From Vesta saturnalis (Eukaryota > Arthropoda > Insecta > Coleoptera > Lampyridae): a DNA stretch of 64,000 bases. The stretch is from contig JARFJB010000408.1 in the NCBI GenBank assembly GCA_036346205.1, forward strand, positions 2,511,001 to 2,575,000, in the 5' to 3' direction. Both the position numbers and the translations under genes were made by a program. Every line of letters begins with the position of its first letter. The stretch's first letter is position 1. The notes under the pieces were generated by a model, which worked only from the letters and a program-made list of their open reading frames with translations, did no database searches and was not told the DNA's origin. Below, in pieces: positions 30,190 through 41,639 of this stretch.

Positions 30190-31082
30190 AACCTGACAAT
30201 ATCAATTTATATTCGGCCTCAAAATAGGCTTAAGTTACTGCGATGACTTCCTCGTTTGAGCCAAATCTCTTGCCACGGAGCATCGTTTTGAGTTTGATAA
30301 ACGGGTGGTAATCGGTGGCGGCCAGATCTGGACTATATGGTGGGTGCGGAAGCAATCGAATCCCAATTCATGCATTTTTGCCATATTTTTCAATGACTTG
30401 TGACACGGTGCAGTCTTAGTGAAACAAGATTGTTTTCTTTTCCAAATGTGGTCTCTTTTTGACGATTTCGGTCTTCAAAAGCTCAATAAAAATTATACCT
30501 TGCGCATCCCAAAATACGGAAACCATAACTTTTCCGGCTGACTTTTGGATTTTTGGTCGCTTCGGACGGCTTTCTATTGGCTGCTCGCCACTCAGCTGAC
30601 TGGCCTGATTCTGGAGTGAAATGGTGGAGCCATATTTTATCCATTGTGATGTACCGACGCATAAACTTAGGCCTATTCCACTTGAACGTGACCAAACAGC
30701 GCTCTGAATTATCAATACGTTATTATTTTTGTTCTAGTGTGAGCAAAGGTGACACCCATTTGGAATACAGCTTTTTCATACCCAAACGTTCGTGTGTAAT
30801 AGTGAAAAAACTACCTTTTGATAACTTCAGGGTGTCAGCTACCTTTTGCAACTTCACATTTCGATTGCCCATAATGATTTTCAGGATTTTTTCGGCCTCG
30901 AGGACGTTCAGCATCATTGGTGTCTCTACGACCACATTTAAAATCAGCAAACCAACGTTTTATGGTCGTTGTTGATGGAGCAGAGTACGAGTAACACTTA
31001 TAAAGCCATTGCTCAGCTTGAACGGTGTATTTCCCATTAAAGAACAATGATAAATCAACACACGAAATTGGTTTGAATCCAT
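30190..31082 (-). pseudogene. Classical mariner transposase, degenerate
   Basis: Read in several minus-strand frames from ATG 31082: MDSNQFRVLIYHC, WFADFKCGRRD (helix-turn-helix linker), ERLGMKKLYSKWV, TMDKIWLHHFTPES (first catalytic region, where the family has MDETW), SAGKVMVSVFWDAQGI, KKRPHLEKKTILFHQD (second Asp) and HPPYSPDLA (third Asp region). The order and wording match the mariner family. A segment of about 20 residues between WDAQG and KKRPH is shortened. Many shifts and stops. I could not identify the TIRs with confidence. Confidence 0.85.
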
Positions 31083-31996
31083 TGTTTCTGAGATAACAAA
31101 AGTATTGTTACTTAAACCACTGTAAGTTCTAAACTAAAGATTGCATAGACATGAAATTTTGACACATATCTTTTAAAGGTTGGCACTATTGAAATACGAT
31201 ACGGATATTTCGTGAGAGGCGCCATATAGTGGTTACGCCTGGGAATTTTTGCCCCGTGAAGTATTTATAACTGAAATCGTTGTTTGTGATGAACATGCGA
31301 AAGTAAATTACTTTTTGTAGTTGCCATCGAAACCGAAAAATGCCGAAATCAGCCACTTATGGTACGAAATGCTGTCACAATATCGCACCTTATTTAGGTG
31401 GTTGGAGAAAAAATATATCGTCGTTCTTTGTGCTCTGTTCGTAATATCAATTAATAATTGTCAGATGGTTTTATCGTTGTTAAAGATGTGCCAAGCTGTA
31501 ACATATCAATAAATAACTAAACCTCTTTACGTCATTCTTGCATAGCTTAAATTTTGATATATTGTATTCCACCAGTTCGTAACACTGCTGGCTCTAGAAA
31601 TTACTGTTATGTTAATATTTTGTATTGGTGATGTTCAGGGCCTTTTCCTTCCTAAGGTATTTGCGCGCGTGTGCGAAAATAATTTTCCCGCCCCCTAATT
31701 TCTGATTAAGCGTAATTTTACTTTAAGTAAGACACAGGAAGTGTGAAAATCGTAAATTCTTTTGGGAAAAATAAGTCAGCATGAACTTATCATAAATTAA
31801 CATGAACATACATTTATATGGGTAATCCAGCGAAAAAGCCGATACACTTCATTACTTTAAGTAAGTAGTTCCACACGTTCTAGAATGTTTCTATCTTTTT
31901 TTAAGATATGTTGACAAACAAAATAGTAACATAAATAATTAGTTGGAACTTTCTAAATAAATTTATGAAGTGCATCAGTTTCAGAAATTGTCTTTT
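31083..31996. other. Non-coding gap
   Basis: AT-rich, no recognisable gene. A CGCCATATAGTGG segment at about 31220 may belong to the neighbouring mariner's outer flank. Confidence 0.3.
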
Positions 31997-34060
31997 CTAT
32001 ACTAATAATAGATAAGTTTGATAACCTTTCTTGGCCCATTGTTGATCTCGAATATTTATTATTTTGTCTCGAAAACTCCTCTCCTCTCGCAGATCAGCGG
32101 TAATGTTAAAATTATCCTTATGGCTATTGCTAAATTTGGAATCACATAGATAAGATTTCAAGAGAAATATAGGATAGAATGTTATCAATTTCATCGCATG
32201 AATCTTGGGCAATAATAGCTTTCTCATTTTTAGATAGATCAAATATGTTCTCTAAAGACTTACATTTTAAAAAAACTATTCACTTTATCTATTGTAAGGA
32301 AATTATTTACGTCATTCAGAGAATCAAAAACTTAAAATTAATTTTAAATAAGTCCTGTGGATTTTTTGGAGTCTTTACCCTAGCTCTCATAACTAAATGG
32401 TTGTTTTTTCGAGGTCTCACAGTATTAAGTGGTTGAAATGCAGGGTCGCAGTCAATATTCTCTGCAATACTTTTTGCTTCTTTTAAAATATTATTAAATC
32501 CTTTATCTGATCTAATATTATTTAAATATGCCTTATTTTGTTGCAGTTATAACATAATAATTTGATAAAGAAATATTTGTTTCCTGCATTGTTTTGCTTA
32601 CAATGTAGGTTTGACTCAACCCATGTTACTATGGAAGATACGCACCTAAAAGATTCAATTTTTAACACTAAAGAATTTGACACATTTCTTTTATCAGAAT
32701 CTCTTGCATTGTCGGAATAGATCGTATATAAAGCACCACACATTTTATTCCAATTCCGCCTAAGAACATTTAGTGCATTGATTCTGCTTTCCCACCTAAG
32801 AATATTATCTAAAACGGGTTTTAATGTTAAGGTAGTGATTTCATCTTTTAATACCTGCCAACGTTTAGTGGATACAAAGAAGAAAACATATAGCTCTTGT
32901 ACAATTGCAAAAAAAACTTGTTGTTTTAAAAGACGCTTTAGCAGCATCATTAACGACTAAGTTTAAACTGTGGGCTACAAAAGGCATATAGAAAGCTCTA
33001 GGGTAAGTCACGAATTTTTTATTTGCATTCCATTATTGCGACCTTTCATGTTTGCACCATTATCGTAACACAACAAATCTTAACGCAACGGTAAGTTGGT
33101 TCTGGTTGGATCAATCTAAAGCAATGGAAGAATATTTACTATCTTCGAGCAAGTTTACCATTTCGTGTCTTATATTTTGTGCCAAAAGGGAAATAAGTTC
33201 ATTTGGAATATGAACACCCAAATAGATATGATGTGATTATAGTATCATAAGACTGTGCAATTGTTTTAATTCATTTTAAAACATTTCCATTTTGTTGCTG
33301 GTGAAACTTATTATTTTCACCTCTACAACTTAAATTTTGGTCGTCCAAAAAATTAACAGTATAAATTATAATTTTTAACACCGGTGCTCATTAGCGAATC
33401 GGTATTGGTTTGAGATTGATTCGATTTATTTAAATCAACCCAAGGATTTGTTACGACTATGACCTTTAATTTTTCATGACGGTCTATAGCTTGAGATAAA
33501 TGTCTCCAATAAAGACACTAGGAAACGTTTTAAATGTTTTGCAAGGAAAACGAAATACGCAATCTTTTAATGTAGAATAGACAAGACAAACTCTTGGAAT
33601 TATTTCCCCGTTACTTAATCTTTTTTATAATATACAGATGAAAAACCTTTGCAATCTTTATTCAAGGGAAACTTTACAATTATTTCTGTAAGTTTGGTTA
33701 TGCCTAATTCTACTAAACCTACTTTAACTTTGTCGGTTGGTACGGAAGGCCAATGGCCAGGATCCTTATAAATATCGTCTTTATGCACGTTTACCTCTTC
33801 TAACGAACACTGGCCTTATGACCTGCTCTTGACCACAGACTCAAATGTTTCGGAATTTGTCGCTTTAGTTAAATCATTCTTCCTTCATAATTTTGTTCAA
33901 TCAGGATGGTCCCTCCTGTGTCTCGACTAACTCGTCATTGTGATCTCGTCATCTAATCTCTGTTGCCTGATCCGATTTTTTTTCTCAGTAAGCCACTTGC
34001 TTTTTCGACCTTTCTTTTTCTGTATTGAGATCCAGGAAGCTTTCTCCCATTACCAGACAT
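31997..34060 (-). pseudogene. hAT/ZMYM-like (TTF zinc finger) transposase-derived gene, degenerate
   Basis: ATG 34060 begins MSGNGRKLPGSQYRKRK, the opening typical of multi-copy insect ZMYM1-like/hAT-derived proteins. Further on are KDPGHWPSVP (about 33760), CVFRFPCKTF (TTF finger, about 33545), QQVFFAIVQELYVFF followed by STKRWQVLKDE (32850-32930, central helical part), IESFRCVSSIVTW (about 32640), VRPRKNN (about 32410) and a C-terminal block (31997-32242). At least ten shifts or stops occur and parts are missing around 33000-33450. The family are relics of hAT transposases; no TIR was identified. Confidence 0.65.
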
Positions 34061-34969
34061 CTATTTAGAATAAAACTAAGAATGACATAAGGTGTGACCA
34101 TACTTATCGCAACGTTACAGTTAAAATGTTTGGGTACATTTCGATACAGATAAATATTTCCAAAACAATGCTCTGCTGTTTGAAGACGTAGATTTGGACT
34201 TAATATTGTGCAAAAGAGCGATTCTAAGTTAATTTTTCTAATTGATAAATCAAATTTTGTACCTATTGTGCTTTTTTAATTAACGTTATATTTTAAAGCG
34301 TTAGAAAATATTTGCGTTTTTTTTACAAAAATCTGTCATTATCTAGGTATATAAAATTATCCTACTAGTTATGTAACCGTGTATAAGAAAAAAATATACC
34401 ATAAAGTGTACTTACGTTAAATAAATTTGCAGCAGACGTAAATCAATGATAATCACAAAATCGAACACAAAAGTTAAGCACTAAGGAACAATACTTTAAA
34501 TAATTTTATCTACAACCATTTAATAACAAACGCATAATACCTATGATAGTAGGAGTATTGTGCTATGCATAATACAAGAAGTGTAATTATAAATTCGTAA
34601 TAACTAACCGCCACGCGAGGAATTGCCGTTACTATGAAAACTAGAAATGTCAACATAAATATGTGTTGACGAAGATGCGAAAATTGCACTTTCTCGTTAA
34701 GTAGTTTGTGTTTAAACGAATAAAATGAATTTTATAAATAATGAATGAAATACCGAACACCCAAAATTCGAGCGCAGAAGCTTCATTAGATTTACTACCC
34801 AAAAGTCGAGAGGTAATTACGAAAGTACATATAAACATTTTATGGCAGTTTAACAATATTTAATTTTTGTGATCTAGTTATTCTTTACTAAAATTTTATA
34901 GTTGGTTTATACGTTTTCAAACTGTTATATTAATAGAATGTTTACGTTTTAATATTTCAAATTTGACAA
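34061..34969. other. Non-coding gap
   Basis: AT-rich sequence without recognisable genes; presumably includes the 5' flank of the hAT-like element. Confidence 0.3.
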
Positions 34970-35092
34970 AATTGAAACATCTTTAACAATTTTAACAAAC
35001 ATTACCTGACGAAGATAACTGAAGCGTTATCGAAACGTTTAGATTAATTTAACACCATTAAAAACCCAAAAGATAAGTATTTTATTATGAGG
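34970..35092 (+). repeat. Dispersed repeat copy 1 with CUGANGA-hairpin-GAAA motif
   Basis: CTGACGA (35006-35012), one extra A, a perfect 6-bp stem GATAAC/GTTATC (35014-35031) with a 6-nt loop, then GAAAC, followed after 40 bp by an AACCCAAAAGATAAG block and a TTTTATTATG end. The same sequence occurs in opposite orientation at 53562-53695. The core resembles a hammerhead ribozyme but has one extra nucleotide before stem II, and no clear cleavage triplet was found. It lies just upstream of the Crypton gene. Confidence 0.6.
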
Positions 35093-35129
35093 TTAAGGTA
35101 AAGTTTAATTCATATTTTATGGAATTGGA

Positions 35130-36235
35130 GTTTGACGAATGAAGCTACCTCGTTTTCCGAAGATACTTACTAGTATATTTCACAGAATTGGCCCAAAAAT
35201 ATAAGTCGCCTCCTTTGTGGACCTATTATTCTATGCTGAAAAGCACCCTTTATATTAAACACAATATCAAAATAGAATCTTACGCAAAACTACATGTTTC
35301 ATTGAAAAGACAATCGGAGGGTTGTCAGCCAAAAAAATCCAAAACATTTCCTGGAGAGGAAATAAATAAATTTATCAACGAAGCGCCAGATGCTAAATAT
35401 CTGGCTACAAAGGTAAAGAATAATATTAAATAATATGTAATATGCACCATATACAATGTATACAATGTAACTCATTTCAACAGCTTTAGTAATTAAAAGA
35501 GTATTGTTATACTCTATATCTACTAACCCTGCACTATATTTTTAGGTTGCATTAATTATGGGAGTGACGGGAGCTTGCCGTTCAAATGAACTACATGCAA
35601 TGAAAATAGAACATGTAACATTTTATGAAGGTTGCAATAGAGTTTTAATTCCAGTTACAAAGACTAAGATTCCTAGGAATTTCACTATTACGGACAATTT
35701 TAACAAAATCGTTAAAAAATATGCAGATCTAACACTGCCAAATATATCTAATTCCTTTTTTATGAATTTTCAAAATGGAAAGTGTACTAAACAAGTTATC
35801 GGTATAAACAAATTTGCAAGAATGGGTAGAGAAATTGCAAGTTCTTTTAAAAATAGAAAATCCAGAAAAATATACAGGTCACTGTCTTCGACGATCATCC
35901 GCCACATTGTATGTTGATTTAGGGGCAAGTATGACAGCTCTAAAACGCCACGGGGCTGGGAATCAGCTTCCGTGACTGAAGACTACATTGCAGACTCACA
36001 GAAGAATAAAATTGACACTGCTAAAAAAATTTTAAGCCAAACCAATCCCAATTCTAACATTAATAACCTCACTTCTACCCCATCACATTTATGTCCACGT
36101 GTGCCTGCTACTGGAATGCCAGAAAATCTTCCCATGATAATTTTTCCATTACTAATGGTACCACCGACATTAGTATTGCAATGAATTTTAATAACTGCCC
36201 TAATCTTACAATTAATGTATTAAATAAGTCATAAA
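35130..36235 (+). pseudogene. Crypton-like tyrosine recombinase with a readable intron
   Basis: Site-specific recombinase of a Crypton transposon. Exon 1 (to 35412) reads FTELAQKYKSPPLWTYYSML...KLHVSLKRQS and AKYLATK; the intron 35413-35545 has GTAAAG and TTTTTAG ends and joins AAG to GTT in frame. Exon 2 begins VALIMGVTGACRSNELHAMK (first catalytic Arg), then KTKIPRNFTIT. After a frameshift near 35860 come YTGHCLRRSSATLYVD (His-x-x-Arg) and ALKRHG (second His), and after another shift WESASVTEDYIADS with the nucleophile Tyr. So all catalytic residues R-H-R-H-Y are present in order, but three small indels break the frame. The N-terminal start was not found. Confidence 0.8.
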
Positions 36236-37059
36236 ATTGTAATAACCAGGTCTATTGCAACAAAAATTGGAAACTAGTCCGTCAATCTTATTTTTCTAAT
36301 GCTAATTTTCAAACTGTTTTTGACTATTTTTCACAAATTTAATTGGCACTGACCGGTTTATGATTTTTATTAGAACAAACCTTATGCTAACATTTTTGAT
36401 AATCTTTTAAAGCTTTCTAATTTTCTCTTCGGGCACTATTAAAAATAAAATTTTTCAAAAAATAAAGAACTCCAAAAAAAAGTTTTCCATGTGAAACCAA
36501 CTTTTTGGCGAACACTGTATAAATGGATGGTTGTAGATAAAGTATAGTATTTGACTCGCGTATAATGGGCTCTGATGATTATATCACTCGCCGCATGCGG
36601 CTCATGTTATAATCATCCTCGTTTATTACTGCCTATATTATACGTTCGTTAAATAATATACTATAATGTTGTTGAAACTAATACGTTAGAAATCTAAATG
36701 ACACTTTCAACTCGGTGCGCGTATTTACAAGGTCTAGTTTTATACAAGTTATTACTGAAAAATCTTGCACGGAAAAACACTGGTTACAAGTTACGAAGTA
36801 TGAAGTAACATTACGTTTTTAAAACAAACGTTGACTTCTTTATAGTAATTTCAATTATATTGAATATTTTGTTACATAAGGAATAAATATGCCTTAGTAT
36901 AATTATCACAATTTTATATTAAATAAACAAATACAATGAAAGAGTGGGAAGATTTTAAACGATAGAAATTCGGCGTATGATTTCCTGCAAATATCTAAAA
37001 CTAGATATTATTTCTTAATTAAGCTCAAAGTATGCGAGATTTAGAGAAGTAAATTGAAT
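36236..37059. other. Non-coding gap with palindrome
   Basis: AT-rich; contains the imperfect palindrome at 36573-36619. Otherwise nothing recognised. Confidence 0.3.
36573..36619. repeat. Imperfect palindrome of about 47 bp centred on CCGCATGCGG
   Basis: GATGATTATA...CCGCA mirrors TGCGG...TATAATCATC with a few mismatches and no loop. GC-rich centre in AT-rich DNA. It could be the core of a small inverted-repeat element or a hairpin near a Helitron-type end; neither is proven. Confidence 0.55.
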
Positions 37060-37330
37060 CATTTCTAATGGAACTCCTCAAGCAGGAGTGGTTCTCAGCT
37101 CTATTATGTATCTTTTATGTAAAGGATATGGTTAAAAACATTAAATCGATATAAAAACTTCAAAGTTCGCTGGCGATATGGCTTTACACGCAACAATAAT
37201 TACCCCAAAAGATAGTTAAAGGGAATTAGAGCAAACAATAAATGATATTCATATAAATTGAACAAGCAGTGGGTAGTGGGTTAGTTTTGGTACCGGAAAA
37301 AAAATAATACCCCTACACTTTAACAAAAAG
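37060..37330 (+). pseudogene. LINE reverse transcriptase fragment
   Basis: In shifting plus frames: NGTPQAGVV (RT block 4-like), YVKDMVKNI, then KTSKFAGDMALHATI (block 5, where active enzymes have A-D-D) and LEQTINDI, with LVPEK after it. Order and spacing are those of a Jockey/CR1-type non-LTR reverse transcriptase, but only about 90 residues remain and the catalytic FADD is FAGD. Confidence 0.55.
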
Positions 37331-38535
37331 CAACCTTAAGATTAGTTTAATTAGATTTATTTGTGGCATTAGACGGAAGGGGGTTATATAATTGTGCAAA
37401 CGTTGATAACAAAGTCGTGGATGACACCAAGTAAAACTGTTGATGTACTGAAAACATTAAATCTGCTGCATAGAAGGAAAATATAAACATCCAAATTTGT
37501 ATAAGATACCTACCTATCCAGATAAAATAATTAAACAACCTTTCACCAGCGGTTCCATCCAAGGTTGGTTTAAGCGAAAGAAGAAACACTGAAGCTTCAA
37601 TCTACCATAGACTTTGATAAAAGTTATAAAATACTAAACTGAAGACCTTGAAGAGGTAATCGTAAATTAACATTCGAAACAATCCCACAAACATGTCACT
37701 AAATTGTACTTAGGACTTGTACTAATATTATTTAACCAGAAATTAGTCGTTAAATTAAAACGCTCGCACGACCCACGTTAAAGAAACATGGTTGAATATG
37801 TGTTTGAATAACATGAATTCATGATCCTATACCTTCGGTTCCATCTAGAGATCTATGAAAGTGATAAGAGAAAAATAAGTAGCTACATTAGTGTAACTAC
37901 AGGAAAAAAGTTAAAAGTGTGTTACATTAGGAATTATAAAAGTAAAGGTTTTGGTAAAAGACAAATACGAAATTACCCAGTGCATACGCCAACGAAAGGA
38001 AATGTGCCGTAGTCTGTGCAAATTTTACAAAGTGAATCATAAAATTTATTAAGAAAATCAAAATGTTTATTAAAGTTGAGAAGTGAACTGTGGTGGAGTA
38101 GAATTAGGAAACAAGGTGGAACTAATTGCCACAAAAATGATTTCTGCTTTAAACTGAAGTCAGTGCACTTCCTTTTAACACATTAAAAATATACTTGCAT
38201 ATTCGTATGGAAAATCCAGCTTTGGGCGCCATCTTGAAAAAATTGCAACGGAATTTTAAAAAAATACACGTGTGGTATCATTTTAAAGGGAATTTAATGC
38301 TGGACACAAATAAGTTATAGATTTTCCAAAAAAATGCATTTCGGGATGCGGGAACCAAAACAAAGCAAAATTTGTTACGTACGAGACCTACAATTGGTTG
38401 AATGAATAATATAAAATGTAGTGCATTCTAATGTTTTCTTTTTTTTTTTTTTCCTGACTGGTTAGCAAGGTTGTAACAAAGATGAAAAATGCTTCACGTG
38501 TTCTGAGGTCCTTGGTGATTATATATGATACTATA
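37331..38535. other. Non-coding gap
   Basis: No recognisable gene; includes a (T)n run at 38439-38452. ORFs here have no motifs. Confidence 0.3.
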
Positions 38536-38537
38536 TA

Positions 38538-39175
38538 AAGTGAGCGGCTAAATTATGGAAGAAATTCAATAATTCTTAAATCGGCAACTTCAGAGAAAAA
38601 TTCCGATACCCGTCGATTTTTATTTTTAGACGCGCGGTTGTTCAGGTTATTAATTTATTATTGAGGTTACCTATGTAAGCGTGATGACGTCATTGATGAT
38701 TTTCTTTAATGGAAAGGGGAGGTGTTGCAATGGAACCTTTGAGAGATATTTTAATTATCTAATCAGTGGTAGCAATAGTTTTGAGTATTTGCGTTACGTA
38801 TACAGGGTGATTCAAGATTATTGTTGTTCTATAAAAATACAAGCGAACTAAAAAAGACAACTATTCCAAATTTGGTATGTAGACATAATAGGTCATGACC
38901 TATCTTTTAAAACTATTTTCAAAAGTGCAACGTTGCCACTTCTACCAGAAACCCAAGGCAACTTTAAAAATTCAAATTGAATACCCTGTATGTTATTGCA
39001 TTTTCGGATTCTACATAAAATTCTAAGCAACTTTTGTTAATATTTCCCTATACCCGTCTCTAAGCGTTACATAAATGAACTCTAAAATAAAATAATAATC
39101 TGACCAACCGTTCTTGTAAAACACCTGATTCACTTCATATGTCGAGCAGTTTAGTATCAAGAATACAGAAATAAT
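38538..39175 (+). repeat. Left TIR of DD41D element B
   Basis: Matches 40660-41265 in reverse complement, including GTATACAGGGTGATTCAAGA, GACCTATCTTTTAAAACTAT and GTATCAAGAATACAG blocks. The inner part at 39064-39112 is an inverted, diverged copy of the outer block at 38593-38681. Confidence 0.8.
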
Positions 39176-39298
39176 TCAGTTTAAAACTGACAACAAAAAG
39201 AATAGATTTTTTAGGTATCGAGTTGGCGCGAGTGTACTTAATGGTATTACATTGTAGGTATTTGTACTAAGTAGATAACTGATTATTAATTAATAATA

Positions 39299-40370
39299 AT
39301 GGCACCATTAAGTGAAACACAACGAATTGAAGTATTAATTATGATTGGATGTGTAGATAAAACCAGAACGCAACTACAAGTATGTAACTTGTTTAATACA
39401 AAATATCCTGATACACCTATCGGACAATCAACGGTTAGTAAAATTGAGAGAAAATTTAGGGAAACTGGTCACGTTAAACACATTGCAAATGCTGGTCGTC
39501 CAAAAATGAACGAAAATGTAAAACTTGATGTGTTGTTAAGTTTGGTAGAAAATCCTCATAGTAGTTCAAGAGCAATTGCAGCTGATGAAGGAATTTCACA
39601 AAGGTCGGTGTTACGTGTACTTAAAAAGGAGAAACACGATCCGTATAAAATCCAGAATGTGCAGGAACTCAATGAAGATGATCCGGATCGCCGAATGCAG
39701 TTTTGTGAAGTCATGGAAGACTTATGTAACCGCAATCCAGGATTCCTTCGTCAAATTCTTTTTTAGGATGAAGTTACATTTTCCTTAAATGGTACAGTGA
39801 ATCAACAAAACTGTAGATATTGGATTAAAGAGAATCATCACTGGATCAATGAGTTACACACTCAGTATCCTCAAAAAGTGAATGTCTGGGCGGGGATAGT
39901 AGAGAACAGAATCATTGGTCCTTTTTTCTTCGATGAAACTCTTACAGGGCAACGATATCTGGACTTCTTACAATATGAACTTATACCTGCCATTGCAGCA
40001 ATTTTCAAAAATGAAAATGATCCTGATTTACCAAATGATAATATATGGTTTCAGCAAGATGGTGCACCTCCTCACTATACACGTCCTGTTCGGGATTTTT
40101 TAAACATAACTTTTCCTGGTAGATGGATTGGTAGACGAGGATCTGTAGGGTGGTCCCCAAGATCTCCAGATCTTACACCTCTTGATTTTTTCTATCAAAT
40201 CTAAAGTATACGTCGAGAAACCACGAAATCTGGAAGATTTGAAAAATAGAATTAGATTAGAAATGCGTAAGATTAGTCCACAAATGATCCACAATGTTCA
40301 AGAAGCTTGTGGTCATCGGTTCAATTACTGCCAAGAAGTAGGAGGGTGGCAATTTGAACATTTAAATTGA
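39299..40370 (+). pseudogene. DD41D mariner-type transposase (element B), one stop and one small deletion
   Basis: Nearly full-length transposase of about 355 aa. N-terminal helix-turn-helix pair: LSETQRIEVLIMIG...QSTVSKIERKF (residues 4-58), GRPKMNENVK and ISQRSVLRVLKKEK. Catalytic core: DEVTFSLNG (first Asp) just after an in-frame TAG at 39764-39766, NVWAGIVE, QQDGAPPHYTRP (second Asp), SPDLTPLDFF (third Asp) with 41 intervening residues, so DD41D. After LDFF a few bases are missing and the frame shifts to KSKVYVEKPRN, ending NYCQEVGGWQFEHLN at 40370. Only two lesions separate it from an open gene, so the copy is fairly young. Confidence 0.88.
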
Positions 40371-40659
40371 GTTACAAACAATTCTACAATGTTAAACAAT
40401 TTTTTCTCTATTTTGTGTTAATAGTAGATAACCTTAATGTGAATTAATTTAATTTTACATTTTCGTTTATTTGTAAATGACCAATGTTTGCAACGTGTTT
40501 AAGGTAGCCAGTTTCCTATTTTTTCAATTTTACTAACTGTCGATTGTCTGATAGGTTTGTTAGGATATTTTGTATTAGATAAGTTACATACTTGTAGTTG
40601 CGTTCCGGTTCTATCTCCACATCCAATCATAATTGATATTTCTTTTCGCTATCATTTTT

Positions 40660-41265
40660 AATGTGCTTGCTGTATTCTTGATACTAAACTGCTCGAGATA
40701 TGAAGTGAATCCGTTTCAAACCAAATAAAATCAGAAAAAAATTCCGAAACCAGTCGATTTTTATTTTTAAGTGTGCGGTTGGTCAGATTATTATTTTATT
40801 TTAGAGGTCATTTATGTAACGTATTCAATTTGAATTTTCAAAGTTTCCTTGGGTTTCTGGTAGAAATGGCAACGTTGCACTTTTGAATATAGTTTTAAAA
40901 GATAGGTCATGACCTATTATGTCTGCATACCAAATTTGGAATAGTTGTCTTTTTTAGTTCGCTTGTATTTTTATAGAACAACAATAATCTTGAATCACCC
41001 TGTATACGTAACGCAAATACTCAAAACTATTGCTACGACTGATTAGATAATTAAAAGATCTCTCAAAAGTTCCATTGCAACACCCCCTTTCCATTAAAGA
41101 AAATCATCAATGACGTCATCACGCTTACATAGGTAACCTCAAAAATAAATTAATAATCTGAACGACCGCGTGTCTAAAAATAAAAATCGACGGGTATCGG
41201 GATTTTTCTCTGAAGTTGCCGATTTAAGAATTATTGAATTTATTCCAAAATTTAGCCGCTCACTG
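40660..41265 (-). repeat. Right TIR of DD41D element B
   Basis: Reverse complement of 38538-39175. Inner block 40731-40821 is a direct-orientation copy of the left outer block; outer block 41121-41211 is its inverse. Confidence 0.8.
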
Positions 41266-41639
41266 TATATTTTACACTAATAGACAAAGGCCTGATTGGA
41301 ATTATCGATTCCAGCAAGCAACGACAAGATGAAATCTGCAGGCCTTCAATTTTAAAGACAATTGCTTATTTTATTGTCACAGAACGTGAAAAACAAAACA
41401 AATTATAATTTTTTGTTGTACGTATTTTTCAGTTTTGTGAAACAATTATTAAAGCATGAAACACCATAAGTTATCTGTGGGCTGCTAATGTACATGCCAG
41501 AACATTATCTTTCATTGTCCTATCTGCTACAGGAGCACAGTGCCATCAAATATGTAGTACTAATTTTGCAAAAGGTTGAAATATTCCAGTGAACCTCAAA
41601 CATGAAGAGAATCAAGAATTGTGTACATCAAGTGGTCGT

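Larger units (their letters stand above)
38538..41265 (+). mobile_element. DD41D mariner-type element B with palindromic TIRs
   Basis: A 2,728-bp unit whose ends read (A/C)AGTGAGCGGCTAAATT, flanked by TA (38536-38537 and 41266-41267). The TIRs extend about 600 bp inwards. Each TIR contains a subterminal block (CCGTCGATTTTTATTTTTAG... TTACCTATGTAAGCG) that recurs inverted in its inner half. It encloses one rightward transposase gene. It is not a copy of element A: the terminal sequence, TIRs and transposase differ. Confidence 0.85.
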
